Origin: JAGPCK01 sp041675505
Lineage (GTDB): Bacteria; Bacteroidota; Bacteroidia; UKL13-3
Length of the DNA: 64,000 bases
Direction of reading: 5' to 3'
Assembly (NCBI GenBank): GCA_041675505.1
Contig: JBAYTR010000008.1
Coordinates: 1 to 64,000, forward strand
The notes below the pieces were generated by a model. It saw only the letters and a list, made by a program, of their open reading frames with translations. It searched no databases and was not told the DNA's origin. Numbering within the stretch: position 1 is the stretch's first letter; each line of letters opens with the position of its first letter. Position numbers and translations under genes: made by a program. Positions 34,729 to 42,591 of this stretch are shown piece after piece.

Positions 34729-36639
34729 ATGGGAAAAATTATAGGAATTGACTTAGGAACAACCAACAGCTGCGTAGCCGTAATGGAAGGTAACGAGCCG
34801 GTGGTAATCAGCAACGCTGAGGGAAAAAGAACAACTCCCTCTATTGTAGCATTTATGAAAGATGGTGAACGTAAGGTAGGTGACCCTGCCAAACGTCAGG
34901 CGATTACCAATCCGCGCAACACCATATTCTCCATTAAACGTTTTATGGGCAACAGTTTCGATCAGGTAACTGTCGAAACCAAACGTGTTCCCTACAGCGT
35001 AGAAAAAGGTGACAACAACACCCCGCGAGTAAACATTGACGGGCGCATGTTTACCCCGCAGGAAATCTCAGCCATGATTCTGCAAAAGATGAAAAAAACT
35101 GCTGAAGATTACCTGGGCCATGAAGTAACCGAAGCGGTAATTACCGTACCGGCTTACTTTAACGATGCACAACGTCAGGCTACCAAAGAGGCCGGAGAGA
35201 TTGCCGGTTTAAACGTAAAACGTATCATTAACGAACCAACAGCCGCAGCCTTGGCTTACGGTTTGGATAAAAAGAACAAAGAACAGAAAATAGTAGTGTT
35301 TGACTGCGGTGGTGGTACGCATGACGTATCGGTACTGGAGTTGGGCGATGGCGTGTTCGAAGTAAAATCTACCGATGGTGATACACACTTAGGTGGTGAC
35401 GACTTTGACCAGAAAATTATTGACTGGCTGGTACAGGAGTTCAAAGACGAAAACGGTGGCCTTGACCTGAGCAAAGATCCTATGGCTTTACAGCGTTTGA
35501 AAGAAGCGGCTGAAAAAGCAAAGGTGGAACTCTCCAGTGCAGCTACTACCGAAATTAACCTGCCCTACATTATGCCGGTTGACGGAATTCCGAAACACTT
35601 AGTACGTAGCCTGAGCCGCGCAAAATTTGAACAACTGGTTGACGATTTGATTCAACGTACCATTGCACCTTGTAAAACTGCTTTGCAAAATGCAGGTTAC
35701 AGCACCAGCGATATTGACGAAGTAATTCTGGTAGGTGGTTCTACCCGTATCCCTGCGATACAGGCTGCCGTTGAAAAATTCTTTGGCAAAGCGCCTAACA
35801 AAGGTGTAAACCCTGATGAAGTAGTGGCCATTGGTGCCTCTATTCAAGGTGGTGTATTAACCGGTGAAGTAAAAGATGTGTTGCTGTTAGACGTAACTCC
35901 GCTTTCACTAGGTATTGAAACCATGGGCGGTGTAATGACCAAGTTGATTGAAGCCAACACCACCATTCCTTCCAAGAAAAGTGAAACCTTCTCTACCGCC
36001 AGCGACAACCAGCCATCTGTAGAAATACATGTGCTGCAAGGCGAGCGCCCTATGGCCCGCGACAACCGTACCATCGGACGTTTTCACTTAGACGGTATTC
36101 CACCGGCACCACGCGGTGTGCCACAGGTAGAAGTAACGTTTGATATTGATGCCAACGGTATTTTGCACGTAAGCGCTAAAGACAAAGGCACTGGTAAAGA
36201 ACAAAAAATACGCATTGAATCTTCGAGCGGCTTAAGCAAAGAAGAGATTGAGAAAATGAAAAAAGAAGCCGAAGCCAATGCTGAAAGCGACCGTAAAGCC
36301 AAAGAAGAAGTAGAAAAACTGAACACCGCTGATGCGCTGGTTTTCTCTACCGAAAAACAACTGAAGGAATACGGAGATAAAATTCCTGCTGAAAAGAAAA
36401 CAGCTATTGAAGAAGCGAAAGAAGAGTTGAAAAAAGCACACGCTGATAAAAACTTTGCTGACATAGACAGCGCAACTGAAAAGTTGAACGCAGCCTGGAC
36501 AGCCGCTTCTGAAGACTTATACAAAGCCACACAAGAGCAACAAGCCAACGCCAATGCCGGCAACCCTGAAGGGGGCAACACAACAGGTGGCGATAAAACA
36601 GCCGATGTGCAGGATGTGGATTTTGAAGAAGTGAAGTAA
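34729..36639 (+). CDS. dnaK: molecular chaperone DnaK (Hsp70)
   Basis: 636 aa. ATPase domain (1-380) with IIGIDLGTTNSCVAVMEG, the phosphate-binding DCGGGTHDVSVLELG and GGSTRIPAIQ; substrate-binding domain (about 390-505) with LLLDVTPLSLGIETMGG; helical lid and a flexible Gly/Asn-rich tail ending DVDFEEVK. The loop has Cys and His where Escherichia coli has Leu and Phe (DLGGGTFD). dnaJ and grpE are not adjacent. A terminator follows the stop. Confidence 0.97.
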   Translation: MGKIIGIDLGTTNSCVAVMEGNEPVVISNAEGKRTTPSIVAFMKDGERKVGDPAKRQAITNPRNTIFSIKRFMGNSFDQVTVETKRVPYSVEKGDNNTPRVNIDGRMFTPQEISAMILQKMKKTAEDYLGHEVTEAVITVPAYFNDAQRQATKEAGEIAGLNVKRIINEPTAAALAYGLDKKNKEQKIVVFDCGGGTHDVSVLELGDGVFEVKSTDGDTHLGGDDFDQKIIDWLVQEFKDENGGLDLSKDPMALQRLKEAAEKAKVELSSAATTEINLPYIMPVDGIPKHLVRSLSRAKFEQLVDDLIQRTIAPCKTALQNAGYSTSDIDEVILVGGSTRIPAIQAAVEKFFGKAPNKGVNPDEVVAIGASIQGGVLTGEVKDVLLLDVTPLSLGIETMGGVMTKLIEANTTIPSKKSETFSTASDNQPSVEIHVLQGERPMARDNRTIGRFHLDGIPPAPRGVPQVEVTFDIDANGILHVSAKDKGTGKEQKIRIESSSGLSKEEIEKMKKEAEANAESDRKAKEEVEKLNTADALVFSTEKQLKEYGDKIPAEKKTAIEEAKEELKKAHADKNFADIDSATEKLNAAWTAASEDLYKATQEQQANANAGNPEGGNTTGGDKTADVQDVDFEEVK

Positions 36640-36658
36640 TGATTGTTTAGTATAACTG

Positions 36659-36691
36659 AAAGCCCTGTAAGAGAAATTTTACGGGGCTTTT
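36659..36691 (+). terminator. terminator of dnaK
   Basis: AAAGCCCTGTAA pairs with TTACGGGGCTTT (one G-U pair) around a short loop and is followed by T residues. Confidence 0.8.
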
Positions 36692-36704
36692 ATATTCAAA
36701 GCAA

Positions 36705-37334
36705 ATGACAAAGGATGAAATAATAGATTGTTTAAACACACAAAGAGATATAATTCATGAATGTCTTTTATTACATGATGATTTTATATACTTGACACAT
36801 CCTAATAGTACTGAAGAGTATAAGGCATACGCTAATTTCCAAATACTATGGAGAGCGCGAAGTGCATTTGTAAAATTATTGCATATAGAATTAAATAAAC
36901 TTATCAAAAAATCTAATTCTCATCATTACAATATCCTAGGATTTTTAGACAAATTAAAAACCTCTACATACGCAACAAGTTTAGATATTGATAAATATAT
37001 ATCCTTAATCGAATCCAAACTAGGATATATTGAAAATCCTCACCCATTTAATTCTTATTCTAAGAAGGCCGCGGGAATTTTAAATGATATACGAGACAAG
37101 CATATTGCACATACAGATAAAGACAGGATGAAACACAATGACTCAATTTATCTGAAAGACATCAAAATATTGATAGATTCAATATACTTAATCATTAACG
37201 AAATGCGGCAAAGAATACTGAAAGAAAGCCCAATTGAACAAGCCTTATTTAGAGTGAAAAACCAGAATGATTTACTATCTTTTTTAGCACGAGGCGATCG
37301 ATCTGAAACTTCCAACTTCGATGTATCTAAGTAA
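36705..37334 (+). CDS. HEPN-like protein, AbiU2-type
   Basis: 209 aa, mostly helical and visibly AT-rich. The segment LNDIRDKHIAHTDKD contains R130-x5-H136, the RX4-6H pattern of HEPN ribonucleases, and the helix before it (RARSAFVKLLHIELNKLI) fits the HEPN/AbiU2 arrangement. AbiU2 belongs to phage abortive-infection proteins. No partner antitoxin is seen next to it, so nuclease activity and a defence role are inferences. It lies directly after the dnaK terminator, and a small palindrome follows it, as for a single-gene insertion. Confidence 0.55.
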   Translation: MTKDEIIDCLNTQRDIIHECLLLHDDFIYLTHPNSTEEYKAYANFQILWRARSAFVKLLHIELNKLIKKSNSHHYNILGFLDKLKTSTYATSLDIDKYISLIESKLGYIENPHPFNSYSKKAAGILNDIRDKHIAHTDKDRMKHNDSIYLKDIKILIDSIYLIINEMRQRILKESPIEQALFRVKNQNDLLSFLARGDRSETSNFDVSK

Positions 37335-37362
37335 CTTAACCTTTAATATAACCCGGCCGCTA

Positions 37363-37383
37363 AGCGTAGTTTGCAACTACGCT
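37363..37383. repeat. REP-like palindrome
   Basis: AGCGTAGTT-TGC-AACTACGCT, a perfect 9-bp stem with a 3-base loop, followed by TT. It can act as the terminator of the HEPN-like gene. Its AACTAC/GTAGTT arms recall the palindromes at 53664-53683 and 56080-56100. Confidence 0.5.
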
Positions 37384-37408
37384 TTCCTCTAAATTATATG
37401 CACACAAA

Positions 37409-38059
37409 TCAATTGTCGCTGGTAACCGGTACAGCTTTCTTGTTTTTGTAAAAAAGTCCTTGCAACCCAAAAGCTACATATCCTAGTGGTGCATAGCGTG
37501 GGGTAAAAAAGGCAAGTACTACTACCATGGTAAACACCACCAGTGAAAACACCAACTCCCTGAATAAATGTGTATGGTCTTCCTCCGCATCTGCTGAACA
37601 AAGTCCGTTTGCGGGGTTTAGCGCGTGTTTAAACAACAGGTAAGTAGCCAGGGTAGAAACAATGTAATTCACGTTGTAGAACAGCAGGGGAACAATGGTA
37701 TGCTGCAAAGAATTTTCAAAATTAAATGCTGTTGAAAAAGGAATAAAAATAATGGAGAGCAATAAGAACAGGTTGTAACCTATAAGTTTGTTATCATAGT
37801 TTACAATGTGCTTAAACAATTAATGGTGCCTGAACCAAAATATTCCGATAAACACAAAACTTATCACTACCCCGATAAACATGGGTAAAACATGTAACAA
37901 GCCCTCAATGGCTGCTGCATTATTGGCTTCCGCTTCCAGGTGCGGAGGTTTTACCTCAATAATCATCAGGGTAATGGCAATAGCAAACACCGCATCACTA
38001 AAAAAAGCAATACGGTCAACCTGAAATTTTTGTTTTTCTTCGTTAAGTTTTGGGTTCAT
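37409..38059 (-). pseudogene. TMEM175-family (DUF1211) potassium-channel gene split by an in-frame stop
   Basis: Two halves lie in one frame: 79 codons from 38059 to the TAA at 37822-37820, then an open frame of 137 codons to 37409. The first half holds the family signature RIAFFSDAVFAIAITLM and ends FWFRHH; the second begins LFKHIVNYDNKLIGYNLFLL, exactly the continuation expected in TMEM175 proteins (HH-x-x-F/I-x-YD). So one TAA codon replaces a residue in an otherwise intact gene of about 215 aa with five or six membrane helices. It could be a fresh pseudogene, a sequencing error, or two subunits, since a TTG directly follows the stop. Confidence 0.75.
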
Positions 38060-38168
38060 GGTAAGCAGTTAAGTTACCGCAAAATACTGTTTTTTCTTTT
38101 CGTGTGATAATTATTTCCTTTTAACCTCATTCGCCCTTTTCGCAATAAGAAAAAACAGGCAGCTAAAA

Positions 38169-38207
38169 AAACAAAGCAGGACAATTAAATATCACCCTGC
38201 TTTGTTT
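38169..38207 (-). terminator. terminator after the lipoprotein gene at 38280
   Basis: AAACAAAGCAGG and CCTGCTTTGTTT form a 12-bp perfect stem with a 15-base loop, with A and T runs outside. Confidence 0.7.
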
Positions 38208-38279
38208 TAAGGTTGTTAGTGCCCATACCTACGTAGGCATAGAATCACACAAGGAAAAAATATGGATGCTATCCTTTCT

Positions 38280-38687
38280 TTATTCTATCATTCTTCTTAT
38301 GTAGAAAGAAGTTGTATCGGAGAGTTTGAACTCACGAAAAACTTTATACTTTCCTGCATATCCGCTCACTTTGGCAGTGGTTACACCCTTTGTATTTTCA
38401 ATATCATAAAGTGGCTGAACAATAAAGTCGGCATTACCGGATTTAAGTGCATTTCTTATCGCAAATGTTAATGCTACTTCAGAAGCATTGCCGGGATACT
38501 CTGCATTTTTCACAGAGGCAACACCCTCAATTTTCCGTTTTTCTATATTCACCTCGGCCACCATAGGCTTAGTGAGCACTCCCGATTTGTAAATAGGTTC
38601 ACTATCAACTGCAAGTGTCCTTGTTCTTAATTGAGTACAGGCGCTGAACAAGCCAGCAATCAGAATCATATAAATATACTTTTTCAT
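38280..38687 (-). CDS. putative lipoprotein, paralogue of the next gene upstream
   Basis: 135 aa. Lipobox LFSAC (Cys about residue 17). The body matches the 38713-39309 product along its length: both share KPMVAEV/QPMVAEV, SGNADFIVQP/TGNADLIVHP, VSGYAGKYK/VSGFAGMYK and FREFKL. No family recognised. Two-gene operon with 25 bp between the genes. Confidence 0.7.
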   Translation of the reverse strand: MKKYIYMILIAGLFSACTQLRTRTLAVDSEPIYKSGVLTKPMVAEVNIEKRKIEGVASVKNAEYPGNASEVALTFAIRNALKSGNADFIVQPLYDIENTKGVTTAKVSGYAGKYKVFREFKLSDTTSFYIRRMIE

Positions 38688-38712
38688 TTTGTTGTTTCCT
38701 TTTAATTTAAAC

Positions 38713-39309
38713 TTATAGAGACGCTGCAGTAACTCCTAACAATAAAATTCCCAGAAGAACGCCCAAAACACCTGAAGAAGCCTTATTTGCCGGCTTGGTT
38801 TTATTGTTTGAGGTACTCGTGTTTTTTGGCTGAACAGTATTGGCAGATTCTATTGTAACATGAACAACTGTTTCTGTTGAAGGTGTTTTTTTGAATGCGT
38901 AAAAAGCAACGGTATCTTCCAACTTAAACTCCCGGAATGTTTTGTACATACCTGCAAAACCACTAACAGTCACCGTTGTTTTACCCTTTTTGCGGGTTAC
39001 ATCAAACATGGGGTGAACAATAAGGTCGGCATTGCCTGTTTTAATAGCCTCAGCTATGGCTAATTTTTTAGCCAATGCAACAGGGTCCTGTCCCATATAG
39101 TGTCTGTCCTTAATCACTACTTCGGCCCCAATTCTGCGGGCCTCAACCTCCACTTCAGCTACCATTGGTTGGGTCATTATCCCGGTTTGATGAATGTAAT
39201 CGAAGTCAACCGAGGTTGAACTTGTTTTTAATGTTGTGGTACATGCCTGCATACACGTGAATACGAATGCAACAATGACCACCCTGATCAGGTAAAATTT
39301 TAATTTCAT
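38713..39309 (-). CDS. putative lipoprotein with C-terminal membrane helix
   Basis: 198 aa. Lipoprotein signal ending MQAC. The core (about 30-135) is homologous to the downstream 135-aa protein; this copy adds a Thr/Asn/Lys-rich linker and a final hydrophobic stretch (GVLGVLLGILLLGVTAASL). Function unknown. The 279 bp upstream (39310-39588) contain no gene that I can support. Confidence 0.7.
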   Translation of the reverse strand: MKLKFYLIRVVIVAFVFTCMQACTTTLKTSSTSVDFDYIHQTGIMTQPMVAEVEVEARRIGAEVVIKDRHYMGQDPVALAKKLAIAEAIKTGNADLIVHPMFDVTRKKGKTTVTVSGFAGMYKTFREFKLEDTVAFYAFKKTPSTETVVHVTIESANTVQPKNTSTSNNKTKPANKASSGVLGVLLGILLLGVTAASL

Positions 39310-39588
39310 AATAAATTGATTTAAGTGTTATACAAGTATAAGTGATATATATTAATTTCAAATCATATATACAATTTCACCCTAACTCGTCTTAATTGCA
39401 ACAACGAGGATGTCCAAAATAACTAAGAATACGATAGCCCCAATCATTTAAACGGGTAAACGTAATAACCTTGTCGCCAGAAAATTCACTGCACTGTTAC
39501 ACATCTGATTCCCGTAAAATATCGTTTGTAAGGGTATATTGCTTTCTTTACTCCGCAATAGCTTATATTTGAATACTAACTAACGGCT

Positions 39589-40767
39589 ATGATAGTTGCA
39601 CCCATACCATCCAATGAAAAGGAACGCCTTGATGCATTGAGGCGTTATGAGATACTTGACACAGATGCTGAGGTAGATTTGGAAGAAATAGTACAACTCG
39701 CTTCAACCATTTGTCAAACTCCTATTTCTTTGGTTTCTTTAATTGATGAAAACCGGCAGTGGTTTAAAGCACGCACAGGGCTTGATGTACCTGAAACCAG
39801 CAGAGACGTGGCATTTTGCTCACATGTATTGTTGGAAGAGGATGTGATGGTAGTGGAAAATGCGTTGGAAGACATCCGTTTTGCCGATAATCCTTTGGTT
39901 ACCTCCGACCCCAACATTCGTTTTTATGCCGGTGCACCTTTGGTTACCCCTGACGGATTTAAACTGGGCACTCTTTGCATTATTGACAAGCAACCCCGAA
40001 AACTGAATGAACAGCAACTGTTTGCACTCAAAACATTAAGCAAACAAGTAATCAAACATTTTGAACTTTCGCTGCAAAATAAAAAACTGCATGAACTGAG
40101 CAGACTGCAAAACCGTTTCCTGTCTATCCTGTCGCACGATATGAAAAATCCTTTGATAGGTATTGACGGCTTATTGAGTTTGATGAATAGCGGAGATATA
40201 AGCAAAGAAGATTTTCACGAAGTGGCCAACGAGGCATCAGACCAGATAAAACTGGTATTGAACCTGCTCAATGATATTATGGGATGGGCCAACAGCACTG
40301 AAACAGCCGAGTTATCCAAAACAAAAATCAACTTACGCCAACTGGTTAAAAAACCGGTGGTTTTGCTCGCCTCTGTTGCTGCCCAAAAGAACAATGAGCT
40401 GGATTACCACATTTCGGAAAACATGGAGGTAACAGCCGATGAGGCCATGCTCGATTTTATTTTGCGCAACCTGCTTACCAATGCCAATAAGTTTACTGAA
40501 AACGGTAAGATAACTGTAAACGCTGAAGAGACAGCAACCCTATGGAAAATAACTGTTACCGATACTGGTGTGGGCATGAGCGAACAACATGTAGCGCGGT
40601 TGCTTAATCCTAAAAAACGTATAACTACAGTCGGCACCAAAAATGAAAAAGGCACCGGGCTGGGTTTGCTGCTGTCTAATGAGTTCATCAAAAAACACGG
40701 GGGCACTTTAAGCATCAACAGCAAAGAAGGAGTTGGCTCCACCTTCTCATTCACCCTCTCTAAATAA
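39589..40767 (+). CDS. GAF-domain sensor histidine kinase
   Basis: 392 aa, soluble. GAF domain at about 20-165 (ISLVSLIDENRQWFKARTGL and FYAGAPLVTPDGFKLGTLCI are typical), HisKA with His183 in SHDMKNPLIGIDG, HATPase_c with FILRNLLTNANKFT, DTGVGM and GTGLGLLL. No receiver and no adjacent regulator: an orphan kinase like that at 1375-2568, with which it shares the GxGLLL...GG end. The ligand may be a small molecule or redox cue; unknown. Confidence 0.88.
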   Translation: MIVAPIPSNEKERLDALRRYEILDTDAEVDLEEIVQLASTICQTPISLVSLIDENRQWFKARTGLDVPETSRDVAFCSHVLLEEDVMVVENALEDIRFADNPLVTSDPNIRFYAGAPLVTPDGFKLGTLCIIDKQPRKLNEQQLFALKTLSKQVIKHFELSLQNKKLHELSRLQNRFLSILSHDMKNPLIGIDGLLSLMNSGDISKEDFHEVANEASDQIKLVLNLLNDIMGWANSTETAELSKTKINLRQLVKKPVVLLASVAAQKNNELDYHISENMEVTADEAMLDFILRNLLTNANKFTENGKITVNAEETATLWKITVTDTGVGMSEQHVARLLNPKKRITTVGTKNEKGTGLGLLLSNEFIKKHGGTLSINSKEGVGSTFSFTLSK

Positions 40768-40830
40768 AGCGAAAGCGGCCGGTAACTTAATCCCGACCGC
40801 CTCGTATGAAAAATAATAAACCTATATGAA

Positions 40831-41502
40831 TCAATCCTTTTTACCCAGGGTGTAAGCATAACCCAGGTTAAACATCCAGTTGCGGTTTTTGTAGTTGCTC
40901 TCTGTTTTATCCGTATCCGTGAGGCCATAGTTGTACCTGAAATCAGCAGTAATTTTCCCCGGACCCAGTTGGTAACTTACCCCTGCCATAGCCGTAATAC
41001 CAATATCCAAACGTTTGGTATCTTTCCAGTTGCTGTCGGCCATATTTACCTCCTGCTTGGTACTACCCGCAAAAGGAATAGTTACTGTAACATCACCTAT
41101 ACCCTTATTGATGTATGAAAAATGAGGACCTGCTGCAAAGTAGGGTTGCAAGGCGGCATCGGGTCTTAAAGTATATTTGAACAAAACCGGAGCATGCAGG
41201 TATTGCGTTTTTACTTTCACATTTACATCAGCAATAAGTACCGAAGTGGTGGCGCTCGCATTCAGAAAACTGTACAGCACCTCTGCCTGAATAGCAAACT
41301 GTTTATTAACAGGGTATGCAAACGTTAACCCGAATTGTGAACCTGAGCCCGACTTAACAGACAGGTTGCTGATGGTGGTGTCGCCAAATCCGTCAACTGA
41401 AGGTTTGCTGCCGTTAAACCCTCCTTTCACACCAATTTCAAGTTGTGCGTGTGCCTGGTTCAAAGCGAAAAAAAGAGAAGCAGCTACTATGTATTTTTTC
41501 AT
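40831..41502 (-). CDS. outer-membrane beta-barrel protein
   Basis: 223 aa. Signal peptide ending AHAQ, then LEIGVKGGFNGSKP, followed by alternating strands (FGLTFAYPVNKQFAIQAEVLYSF, QPYFAAGPHFSYI, ITADFRYNYGLTD, WMFNLGYAYTL) ending in an aromatic strand, as in small porin/OmpX-like barrels of the outer membrane protein beta-barrel (PF13568-like) group. Role unknown. The upstream kinase gene is convergent; a GC-rich hairpin (about 40775-40800) without a T run lies between them. Confidence 0.78.
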   Translation of the reverse strand: MKKYIVAASLFFALNQAHAQLEIGVKGGFNGSKPSVDGFGDTTISNLSVKSGSGSQFGLTFAYPVNKQFAIQAEVLYSFLNASATTSVLIADVNVKVKTQYLHAPVLFKYTLRPDAALQPYFAAGPHFSYINKGIGDVTVTIPFAGSTKQEVNMADSNWKDTKRLDIGITAMAGVSYQLGPGKITADFRYNYGLTDTDKTESNYKNRNWMFNLGYAYTLGKKD

Positions 41503-41667
41503 GTATGTATGTTTTTACTACCTCTCAGACCACGCAGAAAATAGTTTCGCTGCATGTTGTCGTATTTTTTTCAGTAAACAGGTGAGCCGCAGAGGGCTGC
41601 TGCAACAAGATTAAAGCTCTTTAAATGTGCTGAATATTGCCACTGAAGAGATGAAAAGAAAATTTAC

Positions 41668-41696
41668 TTGTAAATCAAATAATTATACCTATCTTG
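41668..41696 (+). promoter_or_regulatory. promoter of the cold shock gene
   Basis: TTG at 41668-41670 and TATCTTG at 41690-41696 with 19 bp between, a good Bacteroidota -33/-7 pair apart from the last base. Transcription would start near 41703, leaving a 20-nt leader, too short for a long cold-shock 5' UTR. Confidence 0.5.
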
Positions 41697-41722
41697 CGAA
41701 CTCAATTTTAATAAATAATACA

Positions 41723-41917
41723 ATGCAAGAAGGAACAGTGAAGTTTTTCAACGAAACGAAAGGCTTCGGATTTATCAGCCCAAGCGAAGGTGGCGAAGAC
41801 ATTTTCGTACATTCATCAGGTTTAGTAGACCGCATTCGCGAGAATGACAAGGTACAATTTGAAACTGAGCGCGGTAAAAAGGGCATCAATGCTGTAAGAG
41901 TACAAACTATTCGTTAA
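41723..41917 (+). CDS. cold shock protein (CspA family)
   Basis: 64 aa single cold-shock domain. The RNP motifs are intact: KGFGFISP (RNP1) and DIFVHSS (RNP2). It binds single-stranded RNA and melts structures. The open frame reaches back to 41627, but the promoter at 41668-41696 and the conserved MQEGTVKFFN start fix the ATG at 41723. Confidence 0.93.
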   Translation: MQEGTVKFFNETKGFGFISPSEGGEDIFVHSSGLVDRIRENDKVQFETERGKKGINAVRVQTIR

Positions 41918-41940
41918 TACATTATAGTAGTTTCCCGAAA

Positions 41941-41969
41941 AGCACTTCTTCACCGAAGTGCTTTTTTTT
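41941..41969 (+). terminator. terminator of the cold shock gene
   Basis: AGCACTTC-TTCACC-GAAGTGCT hairpin followed by eight T. Confidence 0.9.
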
Positions 41970-42030
41970 TGCCCTTCACTCAACGATAGTTGATTGTATC
42001 TCTTTGCCGAATTATGAAATACTGCTTCTG

Positions 42031-42519
42031 CTAAAGTAATTTTTTAAACCCCGTGGTTATATAGTGTTCATGCTCCAGAAGCCATTGTTTTCGCCAGGCT
42101 CCACCGGCATAACCTACCAACTTGCCGTTTGTCCCGATTACCCTGTGGCAAGGCACTATAATGGCAATCGGGTTTTTACCGTTGGCATTGCCCACCGCTC
42201 GTATGGCTTTCACATCACCCAAGCGTTGTGATTGTTGCAGGTACGTGGCTGTTTGGCCAAAGGGAATAGCATGTAACAACTGCCACACTTTCTGCTGAAA
42301 CGCGGTGCCTTCGGGATTCAACTTACACGTAAATGTTTGGCGTTGCCCGTCAAAATACTCCTGTAGTTCCTGCACGCATTGTTGTGTAAGCAAAGAGGGA
42401 TTTTCCCCATCGGTATGCTGCTCCACAAAATTCAATTCAATAACTCCTTCAGTGGTTGCAACAATTTTAAGCAGCCCGATGGGAGATGAAAAGTATTGAA
42501 TAAATTTTTCTATAAGCAT
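42031..42519 (-). CDS. ogt: methylated-DNA--protein-cysteine methyltransferase
   Basis: 162 aa. Suicidal repair protein that moves the alkyl group from O6-alkylguanine to its own cysteine in IIVPCHRVIGTNGKLVGYAGG. The helix-turn-helix region with RAVGNANGKNPI is also conserved. Length and N-terminal domain fit the Ogt form, without an Ada regulatory domain. Confidence 0.93.
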   Translation of the reverse strand: MLIEKFIQYFSSPIGLLKIVATTEGVIELNFVEQHTDGENPSLLTQQCVQELQEYFDGQRQTFTCKLNPEGTAFQQKVWQLLHAIPFGQTATYLQQSQRLGDVKAIRAVGNANGKNPIAIIVPCHRVIGTNGKLVGYAGGAWRKQWLLEHEHYITTGFKKLL

Positions 42520-42538
42520 AGTGAGACAGGGGTAATAA

Positions 42539-42578
42539 AAAACTCCGATGCGCTATTGAAGCAACACACCGGAGTTTT
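42539..42578 (-). terminator. terminator of the metalloprotease gene
   Basis: AAAACTCCG and CGGAGTTTT pair across a 22-base loop, 14 bp after the stop at 42592. Confidence 0.6.
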
Positions 42579-42591
42579 AGAAAAATACAAT

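Noticed and set aside
35256..36581. Several long minus-strand open frames inside dnaK
   Set aside because: They are antisense shadows of a highly conserved gene, a common effect of its codon usage.
40775..40800. Terminator between the GAF kinase and the outer-membrane protein
   Set aside because: GCGGCCGG/CCCGACCGC can pair, but there is no T run on either side and the stem has a mismatch; too weak to list as a terminator.
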